A stretch of DNA of 64,000 nt from Myxococcota bacterium (lineage in GTDB: Bacteria; Myxococcota_A; Polyangia; Polyangiales; JANWZI01), in contig JANWZI010000009.1 in NCBI GenBank assembly GCA_025054695.1, forward strand, positions 1-64,000, in the 5' to 3' direction. This document shows positions 45,271-55,800 of the stretch, piece after piece. The translations under genes and the position numbers were made by a program. The number at the start of each line of letters is the position of its first letter. The stretch's first letter is position 1. Below the pieces are notes generated by a model that saw nothing but the letters and a program-made list of their open reading frames with translations, was not told where the DNA came from and searched no databases.

Positions 45271-45412
45271 GCCTGACTCCGGCTCGGATTCGGACCCGGG
45301 CGCCGACTCGGGCTCGGTCTCAGGCTCGGTCTCGGGCTCGGTCTCGGTCTCGGGCTCGGGCTCGGGCTCGGTTCTGGGCTGGCTCTCGGACTCCGACTCG
45401 GGCACAGGCGTC
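45271..45412 (+). repeat. CTCGGN hexamer array R10
   Basis: About 140 bp (ctcggtctcgggctcggtct...) between the convergent DUF4143 ATPase and papain-like protease genes. Confidence 0.8.
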
Positions 45413-45495
45413 GAACGGCGCCGCGGCACCTCCGACCGGACGGGCCCGCGCTGGATCAGCAGCGGTGACGGGCGCGCGGCGCCTCGCCGTGTGCC

Positions 45496-47004
45496 TCAGC
45501 GGAACAGCCGCAGCCGCCAGCCCCGCAGCGTGCCCAGATCCGCCGCCGCCGTGTCGCGAACCTCGAGGTACCAGCGGCCGGCGGCCTCGACGCCCTCGAA
45601 ACCGCGCGCTTCGAACGTCTGGACGAGATCGTCCGCGCTGCCGCCGTCCCGGTCGAACAGCACGACGCGCACGTCGTCTCGGCGGAGCGCGACGACGAGG
45701 TCCCCCCGATACGGATGCGCGATGTCGACGTCGACCTCGACGCGACGCACGCGGCCGGCGTCGGTGATCTTGATCTCGCTCGAGATGCCCGTCGGGTCGT
45801 CGTCCGGGATCGGCATCGCACGGCGGCTTTCGCCCACGATCGTCTCGCTCGGAGGCCCGCCGCAGCTCGCGTGCATCGCGCAGTCGGCATCGGCGCAGTC
45901 GGCCGCGCCGTCGCGATCGTCGTCGCGGTCGTTGGCGCACTGCTCGCGCGGCGGCTCGACGCGCGGCAAGCCGCTCACGTACGCCGACCCGTAGCGCTCC
46001 ACGTAGCGGTACGAAATCCAGCCGTACCCAGGACCGGCCGGATTGTCGATGCCGAAGCTGCCCGTGCCCCAGGAATTCTTGAAGAGGAAGAACCCGCGTT
46101 CGACGCGGGGCTCCCCGCGCTCGTCGAGCAGAGGCTGACCCTGGCCGTCCACGAGCGGCACCTCGAGCGTGTCGTCCCAGCCTACGAGTAGGATGGCGTG
46201 GCCGGCGGGTCGCATTTCGCTGTCGGCGATGTCCGCGTCGTTGGGATAGGTGACCCATCCGCGCGCGAAGCGTTCGCGGCTCGTGACGAGCTTGCTGCCG
46301 CGGTGATTCCACGCCTGGTAGAAGAAATCGAGGCCGACGACGACGGGGGTATTCGTCTCGACCATGTGCGCCTTGATGGAGCGGGTGCGCGAGCTGATCC
46401 AGCGGCCGCGCGGAAGCCGCCAGCGCATCGCCTCGAGGGCCGAGGGGGGCGGGTCGCCGTTGGTCCAACAGCGCGTAGGACGCCGCTCACCCGTGCACGC
46501 GGGGTCGTTCGCGGTCGTCCACGGCTCCGGTTCGTAGGGCCAGGCGGCCTCCTCGGGAATGCCGAAGCGAGCGATCGCGTCGAGGTTGACCGAGGCATTG
46601 CTGCCCTCGTCCTCGCGGAAACCGCCGGCCTCGACCTTCGCGGACCACTGCAGGAACTGCTCGCTGAAGTCGGGATTCGCGATCGTGCCCTCGGCGATGT
46701 AGAGCGACTCCATCAGTCCCACGGTCGCGAAGATGGAGCAGACGCCGCGGCGGGCCTGGTTGCGCACCGGAGACTGCAGCGCGAGCAAGTCGAAGCGCTC
46801 CGGATAAACGGCGTCGGCCTTGCCCTCTTCCGGGAGCGTGTCGTTGGATGGCGCCCCCCGGCGCACCGAATCGTTCGAGAGGACCGGGGCGTCGTCGAAA
46901 TCTTCCGGCAGCGGCCGGCGGTCCTGCTGGCCGGCGTCCGCCGCGCAGGCGGCGAGCCACAACGCGAGGGCCGGGCGGGCGGTCGAGCGAGCAATCCGGA
47001 GCAT
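45496..47004 (-). CDS. papain-like (C1A) cysteine peptidase lipoprotein with P-domain
   Basis: A 502-residue exported protein: lipoprotein signal ending LWLAAC (MLRIARSTARPALALWLAAC), a peptidase domain with the Gln/Cys site VRNQARRGVCSIFATVG (~80), the His site RPAGHAILLVGWDD (~255) and the Asn site FLFKNSWGTGSFG (~300), then a short Asp-rich loop (DRDDDRDGAADC) and a C-terminal proprotein-convertase P-domain-like beta region (~400-500; VEVDVDIAHPYRGDLVVAL, GRWYLEVRD). The catalytic triad looks complete. Probably a surface protease, perhaps predatory or scavenging. There is no large inhibitory propeptide. Confidence 0.82.
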   Translation of the reverse strand: MLRIARSTARPALALWLAACAADAGQQDRRPLPEDFDDAPVLSNDSVRRGAPSNDTLPEEGKADAVYPERFDLLALQSPVRNQARRGVCSIFATVGLMESLYIAEGTIANPDFSEQFLQWSAKVEAGGFREDEGSNASVNLDAIARFGIPEEAAWPYEPEPWTTANDPACTGERRPTRCWTNGDPPPSALEAMRWRLPRGRWISSRTRSIKAHMVETNTPVVVGLDFFYQAWNHRGSKLVTSRERFARGWVTYPNDADIADSEMRPAGHAILLVGWDDTLEVPLVDGQGQPLLDERGEPRVERGFFLFKNSWGTGSFGIDNPAGPGYGWISYRYVERYGSAYVSGLPRVEPPREQCANDRDDDRDGAADCADADCAMHASCGGPPSETIVGESRRAMPIPDDDPTGISSEIKITDAGRVRRVEVDVDIAHPYRGDLVVALRRDDVRVVLFDRDGGSADDLVQTFEARGFEGVEAAGRWYLEVRDTAAADLGTLRGWRLRLFR

Positions 47005-47218
47005 GGCGCGCGAGCACGCGGTGCAGCCTGCGTGCCCGGTGCGAGACCGCCGTTTTCGCCGTGCGGACGCGGACGGAGCGCGCGGCACGCGGAACGTCGA
47101 CGGCGCCGCCGGCCACCGCGGTGGCCAGGTCTGCGGTCCCTTCCGACCTGTCGACAGCCTCTGCACCGCGCACTAGGCTCGCGCCGCCCCGCCGACGGGG
47201 GCGTTCGCTTTTTCCTTC

Positions 47219-49954
47219 ATGGACGACGGCAAGACGCGCTGGAAGCGCCGCGCGCGCGGCGGTTCATTGCTGATCGGCGGCTCGCTCGCGGCCTTCCTCA
47301 TGATGGCCAACGACGAGCAGTTGCCGAGGGGGCCGCTGTGGGGCCTGCTCGCGATGCTCGTCGCCACGGTCGGGCTGCTCGACTTGCTCGGCATCCTGCT
47401 GCCGGGCGGCGAGCGCCTGTCGGCCGCCGTGCCGCTTGCTCGTACCGCATGGGGGCCGCGCGACGGCGAGCCGCGCTGGCTGTCGCCGATGTTCACCGCG
47501 CCGGTCGCGGTGCTTCTCTTCGTGCTGTCGTGCGCGCTGCTCGGCTGGCAAGGCGTGCCCTGGGCCGTGCTCGTCGCGCTCGCGCCGCTGGTGCCCGCGG
47601 CGCTTCGACGGCCCGCGCTGCTCGTCTTCGTGCTCGTCACGGCGCTGCTGTTGCCGTTCCTGGGCGTGTACGGCCTGTGGGATCCGTGGGAGACGCACTA
47701 CGGCGAGGTGGCGCGCGAGATCCTGTCGCGCGACGACTGGATCTCGCTGTGGTGGGCGCAGGAGAATTGGTTCTGGTCGAAGCCCATCCTGATTTTCTGG
47801 GCCGAGGCGCTCTCGATGGGCATCTTCGGCACGCCGTTCCGGCCGGATGCCAACCCGCCGTACCCCGAGTGGCCGATCCGGCTGCCCATCTTCCTGATGG
47901 CGCTGGTGGCCGTGATGCTCGCGCACGCCGCGATTCGGCGGGTGTTCGGCACGCGCGCGGGCGTGCTCGCGGCGCTCGTGCTCGCGACGAGCCCGCATTT
48001 CTTCTTTCTGTCGCACCAGGCGATCACCGACATGCCGTTCGTCGCGAACATGACGGCGGCCGTCTCGTTGCTGGTGCTCGCGCTGCGCGAGTCGCCCGAC
48101 ACCCGCGCGCGCGACTTCCGCCTCGGTCCGGTCGTCCTCGGCGCTCAGCACGCGCTGGTCGGCGGCGCGTTCCTGCTCGCCGCGCCGCAGGCCCTGTACC
48201 TCGCCTCGCGCAACGTGACGTGGCTGGACGCGGGCTTCGCGTGGCACCGGGACCGGTTTCTGTACGGCTCGGCGGGCAACAACGGCATTCCGGGCAACGC
48301 GCGCCTCGAGGACGTCGGGCCGTACCTCGACGGCCTGTTCGCGCAGCCGATGGCGCAGGGCCTGCTGTGGGCCACTGGCCTGTTCGTCGTCTTGTGGGTG
48401 TCGCGCGCCGAGCGGGGCGTGCAGCGGCTGCTGATGGGCGGCTTCTACGTCTTCGCCGCGCTCTCGTTCATGGGCAAGGGGATTCCGGGGTTCGCGCTGC
48501 CCGGCGCGGTCGCGTTGCTCTACCTCATCGCGTCGGGGCGCTGGAGCGTGCTGCTCGAGGGGCGGCTGCGCATCGGCTTCGGCGCGCTGCTCGTCGCGGT
48601 CGTCGGGCTGCCCTGGTACGTCGCGATGTACATCCGGCACGGGCCCGGGTTCACCGACCGGCTGCTCGTGCACGATCACATCAACCGCCTGGCGGCCGGG
48701 GTGCACGGCGACACGGGCAGCGCCGAGTATTTCCTCGAACAGCTCGGCGTCGCGACGTTCCCGTGGGTGGGCCTCGTCCCCGCCGCGGCGACGCTGTTTC
48801 TGTGGCACGCGCCGTCCGCGACGCGGTGGCTCGGCCTCCGCGAGCCGCCGGCCGAGCCGGATCGGGCCGAGTCGTGGCACCGGACGCAGACCCTGCTGCT
48901 GCTCGGGCTGTGGCTCGTCACGGCGTTCGTGCTGTTCAGCGCGATGATCACGAAGTTCCATCACTACATCTTCCCGGCGGTGCCCCCGGCCGCGTTGCTC
49001 GTCGGCGTGCTGCTCGACCGCTTCGCGCCCGCCGAGCCGGAGCAGACGACCGCTCGCACCCGCATCGCTTCGACGCTTCTCGCGGCGCTCGCTCCGCTGC
49101 CGCTCGTGCTCGGCATCGCCGGGTGGCGAGGCGACGTGCGCGGAGTCATCCCCGAAGGCGTCCGGGACCGATCGGACTGGGTCCTCGACCATCCGTGGAA
49201 CCCCGTCGTCGCGGGGAGCCTCGTCGTGCTCGGCGTGCTGCTGCTCTCGGCGGCATGGTGGGTGCGCCGGTCGTCTCGAAACGCGGCGTCGCAGCCGGCC
49301 GCACACCACGCGGGCGAGGGGCTTCGCCTCGGGCTCGGCATCGTCGCGGTGTCGGCCACCGTTCTGGTGGCGTTCGTCGGCCGCGATCTGTCGTGGGTGA
49401 CCGATGGCCGGCCGCACGGCTACGAACGGCTCATCCACCTGTTCGTCTACAACTACCAGCGTCCGTGGCCCGAGCAGTTCGACTACCGACCCATCCTGAC
49501 GGGATTCGCCCTGGTCGCCGGATTTCTCACGGCGATGCTCGCGTGGTGGCGACTTCGCACCGTCGCGGTACCCGCGCTGGTGGGCCTGGCGTTGAGCTTC
49601 GCGGCGTGGTCGCTCGACGTCTACCTCGTCGACCTGTCGCCGCACTGGGGTCAGAAGGAGCTCGTCGCGCGCTACTACGCCGAGCGGCGCGGTCCCGAGG
49701 AACCGCTTGTCGCGTGGCAAATGAACTGGAAGGGCGAGAATTTCTACACGGGCAACCGGGTCAGCGTCTTCGTCGATTTGGACAACACCAAGTTGCGCGA
49801 ATGGATGCGCGAACGCCGCGGTCAGCGCGTCTTCTTCCTGCTCGAGCACGGCAGGCTCGGTGGGCTGCGCGGTCTGCTCGGCGGCCGGCCGGTGCGCGAG
49901 CTGACCACGATGCGGGACTGCAACAAGTTCATTCTCGTCGAGACCACCCTGTGA
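47219..49954 (+). CDS. GT39/PMT-type (ArnT-like) glycosyltransferase
   Basis: A 911-residue polytopic membrane protein with about a dozen hydrophobic segments. The motif LWDPWETHYGEVAREIL (~148) is the acidic catalytic region of the GT39/ArnT family, followed by ENWFWSKPILIFWAEAL. These enzymes use polyprenyl-phosphate sugars to modify proteins or lipids in the envelope; the substrate is unknown, but the nearby isoprenoid locus could supply the carrier. Large periplasmic C-terminal part (~700-910). No ribosome-binding site is evident before the ATG. Confidence 0.85.
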   Translation: MDDGKTRWKRRARGGSLLIGGSLAAFLMMANDEQLPRGPLWGLLAMLVATVGLLDLLGILLPGGERLSAAVPLARTAWGPRDGEPRWLSPMFTAPVAVLLFVLSCALLGWQGVPWAVLVALAPLVPAALRRPALLVFVLVTALLLPFLGVYGLWDPWETHYGEVAREILSRDDWISLWWAQENWFWSKPILIFWAEALSMGIFGTPFRPDANPPYPEWPIRLPIFLMALVAVMLAHAAIRRVFGTRAGVLAALVLATSPHFFFLSHQAITDMPFVANMTAAVSLLVLALRESPDTRARDFRLGPVVLGAQHALVGGAFLLAAPQALYLASRNVTWLDAGFAWHRDRFLYGSAGNNGIPGNARLEDVGPYLDGLFAQPMAQGLLWATGLFVVLWVSRAERGVQRLLMGGFYVFAALSFMGKGIPGFALPGAVALLYLIASGRWSVLLEGRLRIGFGALLVAVVGLPWYVAMYIRHGPGFTDRLLVHDHINRLAAGVHGDTGSAEYFLEQLGVATFPWVGLVPAAATLFLWHAPSATRWLGLREPPAEPDRAESWHRTQTLLLLGLWLVTAFVLFSAMITKFHHYIFPAVPPAALLVGVLLDRFAPAEPEQTTARTRIASTLLAALAPLPLVLGIAGWRGDVRGVIPEGVRDRSDWVLDHPWNPVVAGSLVVLGVLLLSAAWWVRRSSRNAASQPAAHHAGEGLRLGLGIVAVSATVLVAFVGRDLSWVTDGRPHGYERLIHLFVYNYQRPWPEQFDYRPILTGFALVAGFLTAMLAWWRLRTVAVPALVGLALSFAAWSLDVYLVDLSPHWGQKELVARYYAERRGPEEPLVAWQMNWKGENFYTGNRVSVFVDLDNTKLREWMRERRGQRVFFLLEHGRLGGLRGLLGGRPVRELTTMRDCNKFILVETTL

Positions 49955-50010
49955 ACGGCGTGTTGCGCTACGCTTCGGGCATGCGTGCTGGGGACGGCTG
50001 GGGGAGGTGG

Positions 50011-50508
50011 ATGCGCCAAGCATGGAGCGTCGCGCTCGTCGTGGCCGCAACGGCTGCGGTGGGATCCCCCGCGTCGCGGGCGCGCGCCCACGGCTACGAA
50101 GGAGCCGCCGCCGTCATCGTCGGCACGATCGTGCTCGGCGAAATCGTGCTCATCGGCGGTGGTATCGCCACGGGGCTGGTGCTCACGTCCGATTTGACGG
50201 ACGGCGACGCCGAGGGTCCGGGGGTTCTGGCGACGCTCGGAGGTCTTGCGTTCGGGTTGGGCAACACCCTGGTGGGCGTGGCGTGGTTCGCGGCCGCGGG
50301 CGACGAGGCATGGCCGTGGCTGCTCGGCGCCGTGCATCTGGGTGTGGGACTGTGGGATCTCGCGGCCTTCGGCTGGGTGCTGTTCGGTCCGGATCCCAAA
50401 CCGGCGGCCTCCAGGTCGACGGAAGCGGTGCGTTGGACCGTCGGCGCCACCTGGTTGCCCGACGAGCGCGGCGGTGCGCCCGGTGTCGCGCTGCGAGGGT
50501 GGTTCTGA
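50011..50508 (+). CDS. small exported membrane protein, unknown function
   Basis: About 165 residues with an N-terminal signal-like segment (MRQAWSVALVVAATAAVG) and three further hydrophobic stretches (AAVIVGTIVLGEIVLIGGGIATGLVL; LGNTLVGVAWFAA; WLLGAVHLGVGLWDLAAFGWVLF). GGAGG lies 3 bp before this ATG; ATG 49981 and GTG 49951 (overlapping the GT39 stop as GTGA) are alternative starts in the same frame. The close link with the GT39 gene suggests co-expression. No family recognised. Confidence 0.55.
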   Translation: MRQAWSVALVVAATAAVGSPASRARAHGYEGAAAVIVGTIVLGEIVLIGGGIATGLVLTSDLTDGDAEGPGVLATLGGLAFGLGNTLVGVAWFAAAGDEAWPWLLGAVHLGVGLWDLAAFGWVLFGPDPKPAASRSTEAVRWTVGATWLPDERGGAPGVALRGWF

Positions 50509-50592
50509 CGGCGACGCGCGACGCGTCGGCCGAGCGGGTCGGGCGAGGTGCCTTTGGGAGCCGAGCCCACCTCCGAGACGGAGGTTGATGGC

Positions 50593-50666
50593 GGAGTCCG
50601 AGTACGAGTCCGAGACGGACTCCGAGACCGAATCCGAGCCCGACTCCGAGACCGAGTCCGAGACGC
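50593..50666 (-). repeat. CTCGGN hexamer array R11
   Basis: About 74 bp of NCCGAG units (gagtccgagacggactccga) between the convergent small membrane protein and PEGA lipoprotein genes. Confidence 0.75.
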
Positions 50667-50685
50667 AGCCCCCCGACCGCGGCGT

Positions 50686-51045
50686 TCATGGCGGCACGGG
50701 ACGCAGGCGAACGCGCACCGTGGTGACGCCGGGTGCCAGATCGAGCCGCAGGTCGTGCGGGAAATGTCCCGGTGCGTCGATGGTTACGATGTGGACACCT
50801 GGCTGGAGCCGTGCGGGGCGCACCGCCAGCACGCGCGCGATTCCGGCGAGCTCTTCGTCGATCCAGACGCGGGCGGTCGGCGGCTCCGCGATCACGCGCA
50901 ACCACGCAGGCTCGGGCGCAGTCTGACGGCCGCCACACGCTGCGAGCCACGCGCCGCTCGCGCAGGCGACGAGGAGCAGCGTGGGAAGCGCAAGCAAACC
51001 CGGAAAACACCTCGGGCCATGTTCTCGGGCAACACGACGCGCCAC
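50686..51045 (-). CDS. PEGA-domain lipoprotein
   Basis: About 119 residues from a GTG start, with an N-terminal signal (LLALPTLLLVACASGAWLAACGG) offering two possible lipoprotein Cys sites, then one PEGA-type beta domain (LRVIAEPPTARVWIDEELAG and HIVTIDAPGHFPHD). PEGA domains occur in envelope and surface proteins. The track ORF is much longer only because it runs through array R12, giving a false Ser/Asp N-terminus. The gene is bracketed by R11 and R12. Confidence 0.65.
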   Translation of the reverse strand: MARRVAREHGPRCFPGLLALPTLLLVACASGAWLAACGGRQTAPEPAWLRVIAEPPTARVWIDEELAGIARVLAVRPARLQPGVHIVTIDAPGHFPHDLRLDLAPGVTTVRVRLRPVPP

Positions 51046-51149
51046 CGGCGCGGAGTCGATCGACGCGCTTGGGTTGCGAGGCACCGCGATCTCATGGCTG
51101 ATGATTCGGATTGGACGAGGCGAGCTGCGAATCGAGCGCGCGTCGGCGT

Positions 51150-51264
51150 CGAGGTCCGAGTCCGTGTCAGAGTCCGAGGCCGAGTCCGAGGTCGAGTCAG
51201 AATCCGTGTCGGAGACCGAGTCCCAACCCGAACCCGAGACCGAGTCCCAAACCGAATCCGAGGC
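51150..51264 (-). repeat. CTCGGN hexamer array R12
   Basis: About 115 bp of NCCGAG units with many degenerate steps (gagtcccaacccgaacccga), ending 3 bp from the guaA stop codon. Confidence 0.75.
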
Positions 51265-51266
51265 CC

Positions 51267-52814
51267 TCATTCCCATTCGATGGTCGAAGGGGGTTTCGGG
51301 GAGACGTCGTAGACGACGCGATTGCAGCCTCGCACCTCGCTCACGATGCGGGAGGCGACGCGACCGAGCACCTCGTACGGGAGACGCGCCCAGTCGGCGG
51401 TCATCCCGTCGACCGAATCGACGGCGCGAATGGCGACCACGTGCTCGTACGTACGGTCGTCGCCCATCACACCGACCGAGCGCACCGGCAACAGGACGCA
51501 AAACGCCTGCCAGAGACGTTCGTAGAGCCCGGCGGCGCGGATCTCGGCGTCGAGCACGGCGTCGGCGTCACGCAGGATTCGCAGTCGCTCCTCGGTCACC
51601 TCGCCCACGCAGCGGATCGCGAGGCCGGGTCCCGGAAACGGATGCCGCCACAGCACGTGATGCGGGATTCCCAGCGCGTCGCCGACGCGGCGCACCTCGT
51701 CTTTGAACAACTCGCGCAGCGGCTCGACGAGCCGCAGGCGCATGCGCTCGGGCAAGCCGCCGACGTTGTGGTGGCTCTTGATCACGGCCGACGGGCCGCC
51801 GTGAAACGTCGTGCTCTCGATGACGTCGGGATACAGCGTGCCCTGGACGAGGAAGTCGGCGCCTCCCACGCCCGATGCGGCTTCCTCGAACACCTCGATG
51901 AACAGACGACCGATGGTCTTGCGCTTCGTTTCGGGGTCGGTCACGCCGCGCAGCGCGTCGAGGAAGCGTCGCGAGGCGTCGACGTGCACGAGCGGCAGCC
52001 GGAGCTGATCGCGGAACGTGCGGACCACCTCGACGGCCTCGTCGCGCCGCAGCAGGCCGTTGTCCACGAAGATGCAGGTGAGCCGGTCCCCGACCGCACG
52101 GTGGACGAGCACGGCGGCCACCGCCGAGTCGACGCCACCCGACAGGCCGCAGACCACGCGACCGTCGCCCACCTGATGCCGCACGCGCTCGACGGCCTCG
52201 TCGACGAACGAGCCCGGCGTGAAATCGGGGCGGCATCCCGCGATCTCGAACAGGAACGCCGCGATCATGTCCGCGCCGCGCGGCGTGTGGACGACCTCGG
52301 GGTGGAACTGCACGCCGTGGATGCGGCCCCTCGCGTCGCAGGCGGCCGCGAAGGGTGCCGCGGGGCTGTCGGCGAGCAGACGCCAGCCCGGCGGCAGCGC
52401 CTCGACGCGGTCTCCGTGACTCGCCCACACGTCCACGGGCTCTCCCTCCCCGAATGCGGCGAAGAGCCCCACGGCGTGACGCACCGTGATGGTCGCCGGC
52501 CCATACTCGCGTCGGTCGGCCGGCACGACCCGACCTCCCAGAACGTGACAGAGGGCCTGCATCCCGTAGCAGATCCCGAGGATCGGCACGTCGAGATCGA
52601 GCAGGCGCGGGTCGAGCGCCGGTGCGCCTGGGGCGTACACGCTCGCGGGGCCACCCGACAGCACGATGGCTCGCGGCGCCATCGCGGCGATCCGGTCGGG
52701 CGGAGTCGTGCACGGGTGCACCTCGCAGTAGACGTGCTGTTCGCGGATGCGGCGCGCGATGAGCTGCGTGTACTGCGAGCCGAAATCGAGGACGACGACG
52801 AGGCTGCGGCGCAT
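51267..52814 (-). CDS. guaA: GMP synthase (glutamine-hydrolysing)
   Basis: A 515-residue enzyme converting XMP to GMP. The glutamine amidotransferase domain (~1-195) has [16 protein letters not shown] and [10 protein letters not shown] (catalytic Cys), with the His/Glu pair around GVQFHPEV; the ATP-pyrophosphatase domain has [15 protein letters not shown], and the dimerisation domain ends [22 protein letters not shown] 5 bp upstream of the ATG (MRRSLVV). It lies 35 bp after the large helicase gene on the same strand, so they may be co-transcribed. Confidence 0.97.
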   Translation of the reverse strand: MRRSLVVVLDFGSQYTQLIARRIREQHVYCEVHPCTTPPDRIAAMAPRAIVLSGGPASVYAPGAPALDPRLLDLDVPILGICYGMQALCHVLGGRVVPADRREYGPATITVRHAVGLFAAFGEGEPVDVWASHGDRVEALPPGWRLLADSPAAPFAAACDARGRIHGVQFHPEVVHTPRGADMIAAFLFEIAGCRPDFTPGSFVDEAVERVRHQVGDGRVVCGLSGGVDSAVAAVLVHRAVGDRLTCIFVDNGLLRRDEAVEVVRTFRDQLRLPLVHVDASRRFLDALRGVTDPETKRKTIGRLFIEVFEEAASGVGGADFLVQGTLYPDVIESTTFHGGPSAVIKSHHNVGGLPERMRLRLVEPLRELFKDEVRRVGDALGIPHHVLWRHPFPGPGLAIRCVGEVTEERLRILRDADAVLDAEIRAAGLYERLWQAFCVLLPVRSVGVMGDDRTYEHVVAIRAVDSVDGMTADWARLPYEVLGRVASRIVSEVRGCNRVVYDVSPKPPSTIEWE

Positions 52815-52849
52815 GAGCGCCTCCCGATATCACGGGCGCGCCCGCGCGG

Positions 52850-55800
52850 TCATCCGCCGCGTCGCCGCCGCACCTCGGCGCCGAGCACGGCACCGACGCG
52901 TTCGGCCAGATGCGCGCGCTCTTCGTCGGTCAGTGCACCGCCGGCGGGCTTGCGCTCCAGCAGCGCCTCGAGATCGGCGGCCCATCGGAGCCACGCCGCG
53001 TCGGGTGACTCGACTCGCTCCGCCAGCCGCGCCGCCTCGGCCCACCGCAGTGCACGCCGCAGGCAGCGCAGCGCCTGCTCCCACTCGCCGCAACGCGCGT
53101 ACAGCTCGGCGGCCAGCGCGTACTCTCCATCCGTTTCGGCGCGTCGCGCATCCAGTCGCGCCCCGAACCCCTCGTCGCGCAGCCCCGACCGATGCGCGCG
53201 ATACTCCTCGCGCGCGGGGCTGCCCGCCGTCGCGGCGAGTTGTTCCAACACGCGGTGACGCACCGTCTGCTCGACCTGCGCGAACCGATCGCGATCGGAG
53301 GGAGCCTCCGCGGCGAGGGCAACGAGGCCGTCCAGCAAGGCCGCGCGTCCTTTCTTGTCGGTCGGCAGAGCAACCGCTCCGCGCGCCTCGACGCGATCCA
53401 CGATCTGCGCGATCCAATGCATCAGCGATTCCTCGAGCGCCGGCTCGACTTGCCGAACCGACGCGAGGCGGCTCACGACGTCGCGCAGCGCCTCGCCGTC
53501 CACGGGCGCGCCCGTCTCGGCGGCGGTCTGCGAAGCGCGGGAGAGGCGGGAGAGCAACGTCGCGACGTCGGCCCGGTCGGCTTGCCGGTATCGGCGCGCC
53601 GCGCGCTGCAACCGATCGGCGTCGCGTTGCACGAGGGCCGCCGCGACTTCCGCGCGGCCGCACAGCCGGAGCACCCGCTCGCGCAACGGGCGAGGCGCGG
53701 CGCCCGGTCGATCGCGGCGCCCGAGCAGGGTGCGCGCACGCTCCGCTTCTCGAAGTGCTTCCGGCGCGCGACGTTGCTCGAGCAGGTGCTCGCACTGGGT
53801 GGCGAGCGCCTCGATCCGCGCGAGGGCGTCGGACGCGTCCAGCTCCAGCAACTCGCCGAGCTCCTCGGCCGTGATCAGTCCCAGCTCCTCGTCGGTCTCG
53901 CCGTCGTCGGACTCGCCTTCGACGGGAGCCGTCGACGGCGCCCCCACCGTTGCGGCGCGTTCGGGCGGCGCGATCACCTCGCCGAGGAGCCACGCTGGCG
54001 CCTTGGCCCACTCGCCGGCGAGCACGAGGGTCTCCGCCGTGCGGCTCAAGGCGACGAGAAGCCGGTCCGCAGCGCTGCGGGCGAGCTCCTGGGCGTGCGA
54101 CGAGTCGTTCGTCGCGAGTGCGTCGAAACGCGCGACCCACTCGGGCACGTCGAGCACGCCCACGACGCGGAACTCCAACCCTTTGGCGGTCTCGCTCGTC
54201 CAGAGCGTCACGTTCAGCTCCTCGGCGAGCTTGCGATCCGCCTCGGGCGCGACGGCGGCAGGATGAATGAGCGCGGCATTGCCCGCGGCTTGCGCGAAAA
54301 GCTCGAAAAGCCGCCGCCTGGAGCTCGGGTCGGACGTGTCGAAGCGCGCGACGCGCCCGACGGTGACTTCGCCCGCCCCCGACGGCCGGCGCCCCGCGGG
54401 GCGCTCGGAACGGGGAATCCGTCGGTACAGAGCGCGATCGGCGCGCTGAATCAAGGTCGCGATGGCTTCGGGCGCACGGAGATTGTCTTCGAGCTCGTGC
54501 CGTTCGACCTCGGGCCCCAAACGTTCGGCGAGCATGCGTCGGAACAGCCCAAACGAGAACGCGGTCGGGCGCACCGTCTGGGATTCGTCTCCCGCCACGA
54601 CCAGACCGGGTCGTACACCGCGTCTGCGCCCGCTGCGCGCGACGAAGTCGACGAGGAACCAGAGCTCCGAGACGGTCAGATCCTGAACCTCGTCGACCAC
54701 GAACCAGTCGAACGCGAGCGCGTCGGGGACCTCGAGCTCGCCTCGCTGCATGGCCAGGGCGCGGTGAAAGGCCGCCACGGGCCCCGCGAACAGCTCTGCG
54801 ACCACCGCGGAATCGGCTTTCCAGAGCGCCTCGGCGGCGCGCAGCACGTCGTCGACCACCCGCTCGCCGAGGTCGCCCCGCAACGCGCGGTACGCGGACG
54901 GGGGCATTCGGGGCACCTCGCACGCCGGCCGTGTTTCGTCGAGGCGCACGGGCGTCGCGCCTCCGACGAGGTGCGCGTGCATCTCGGCGTACAGCTCCTC
55001 GGCGCGCAGTCGATTGCCGTCGCGCCAGGGGCCCTTGGACAGGGCGTTGCCAACCCGTTGGCGAAGTCCGTCGACGGCCTCTTGAAGCGACCGTTCGGGA
55101 GGCAACCGCATCTGCGGCGCGATGCGGGCGAGCAGCTCGCGGAACGTCATCACCTCGATCTCGAGGGGCCGGGGGGCGTGCACGCGGAACCACGCGCGCG
55201 CCATGTCCGCGAGCGCGGCGCTCCAGGTGACGTACAGAACGCGGCCTTGCACCAGCTCGGCCGCGACGTGCAGCGTGGTGGTTTTCCCGGCTCCCGGCCG
55301 ACCGATGACGACCCGGATGCGTGCCGCGCTGTGCGCGGCGTTGCGTTGTCCGTCGAAGAGCGGGTCGGGAAAGGCTTCGTCGCGGCCCAGATCCGCGACC
55401 GGGAGTGGTGTGTACTCGTCCGGTGAGCCGAGTGGCAACGGCGTCGCCGTCGCGTCGTGATGGCGAATCGCGCGAACGAACCGCGCGCCCGGCGGCGCGA
55501 ACGCCTCGAGGGCCTTCATGGCGTCGTGCTGCCGAGCCACCGGCACGCCATGCATCGCGAACCACATGTAGTACTGCTGGCCGTGCGTCCCTCCGACCGG
55601 CGTGCGGAACCAGCCCGCATTGACCCCCTTGACGCTCTTCTGCCGCGTCGGCTGCCCAAACGCGAAGAGCTCCTGCAGGTGGCGTACGCATCGCCGTCGA
55701 CGTTCGGGGGGCGTCTCGGACGACAAGTGCCACTCGAGTACATCGCGGTGCAGATAGATCGGGTACGGTGTCTCACCCCGCGGCACCCCTCGCGACGTCG

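Noticed and set aside
47264-50050. 928-aa ORF on the minus strand
   Set aside because: Antisense to the GT39 membrane protein; Arg/Glu/Gln-rich without motifs.
46198-50508. 1436-aa ORF on the plus strand
   Set aside because: It is a shadow of the protease (antisense) and GT39 genes; only its last ~165 codons (50011-50508) look like a real small membrane protein.
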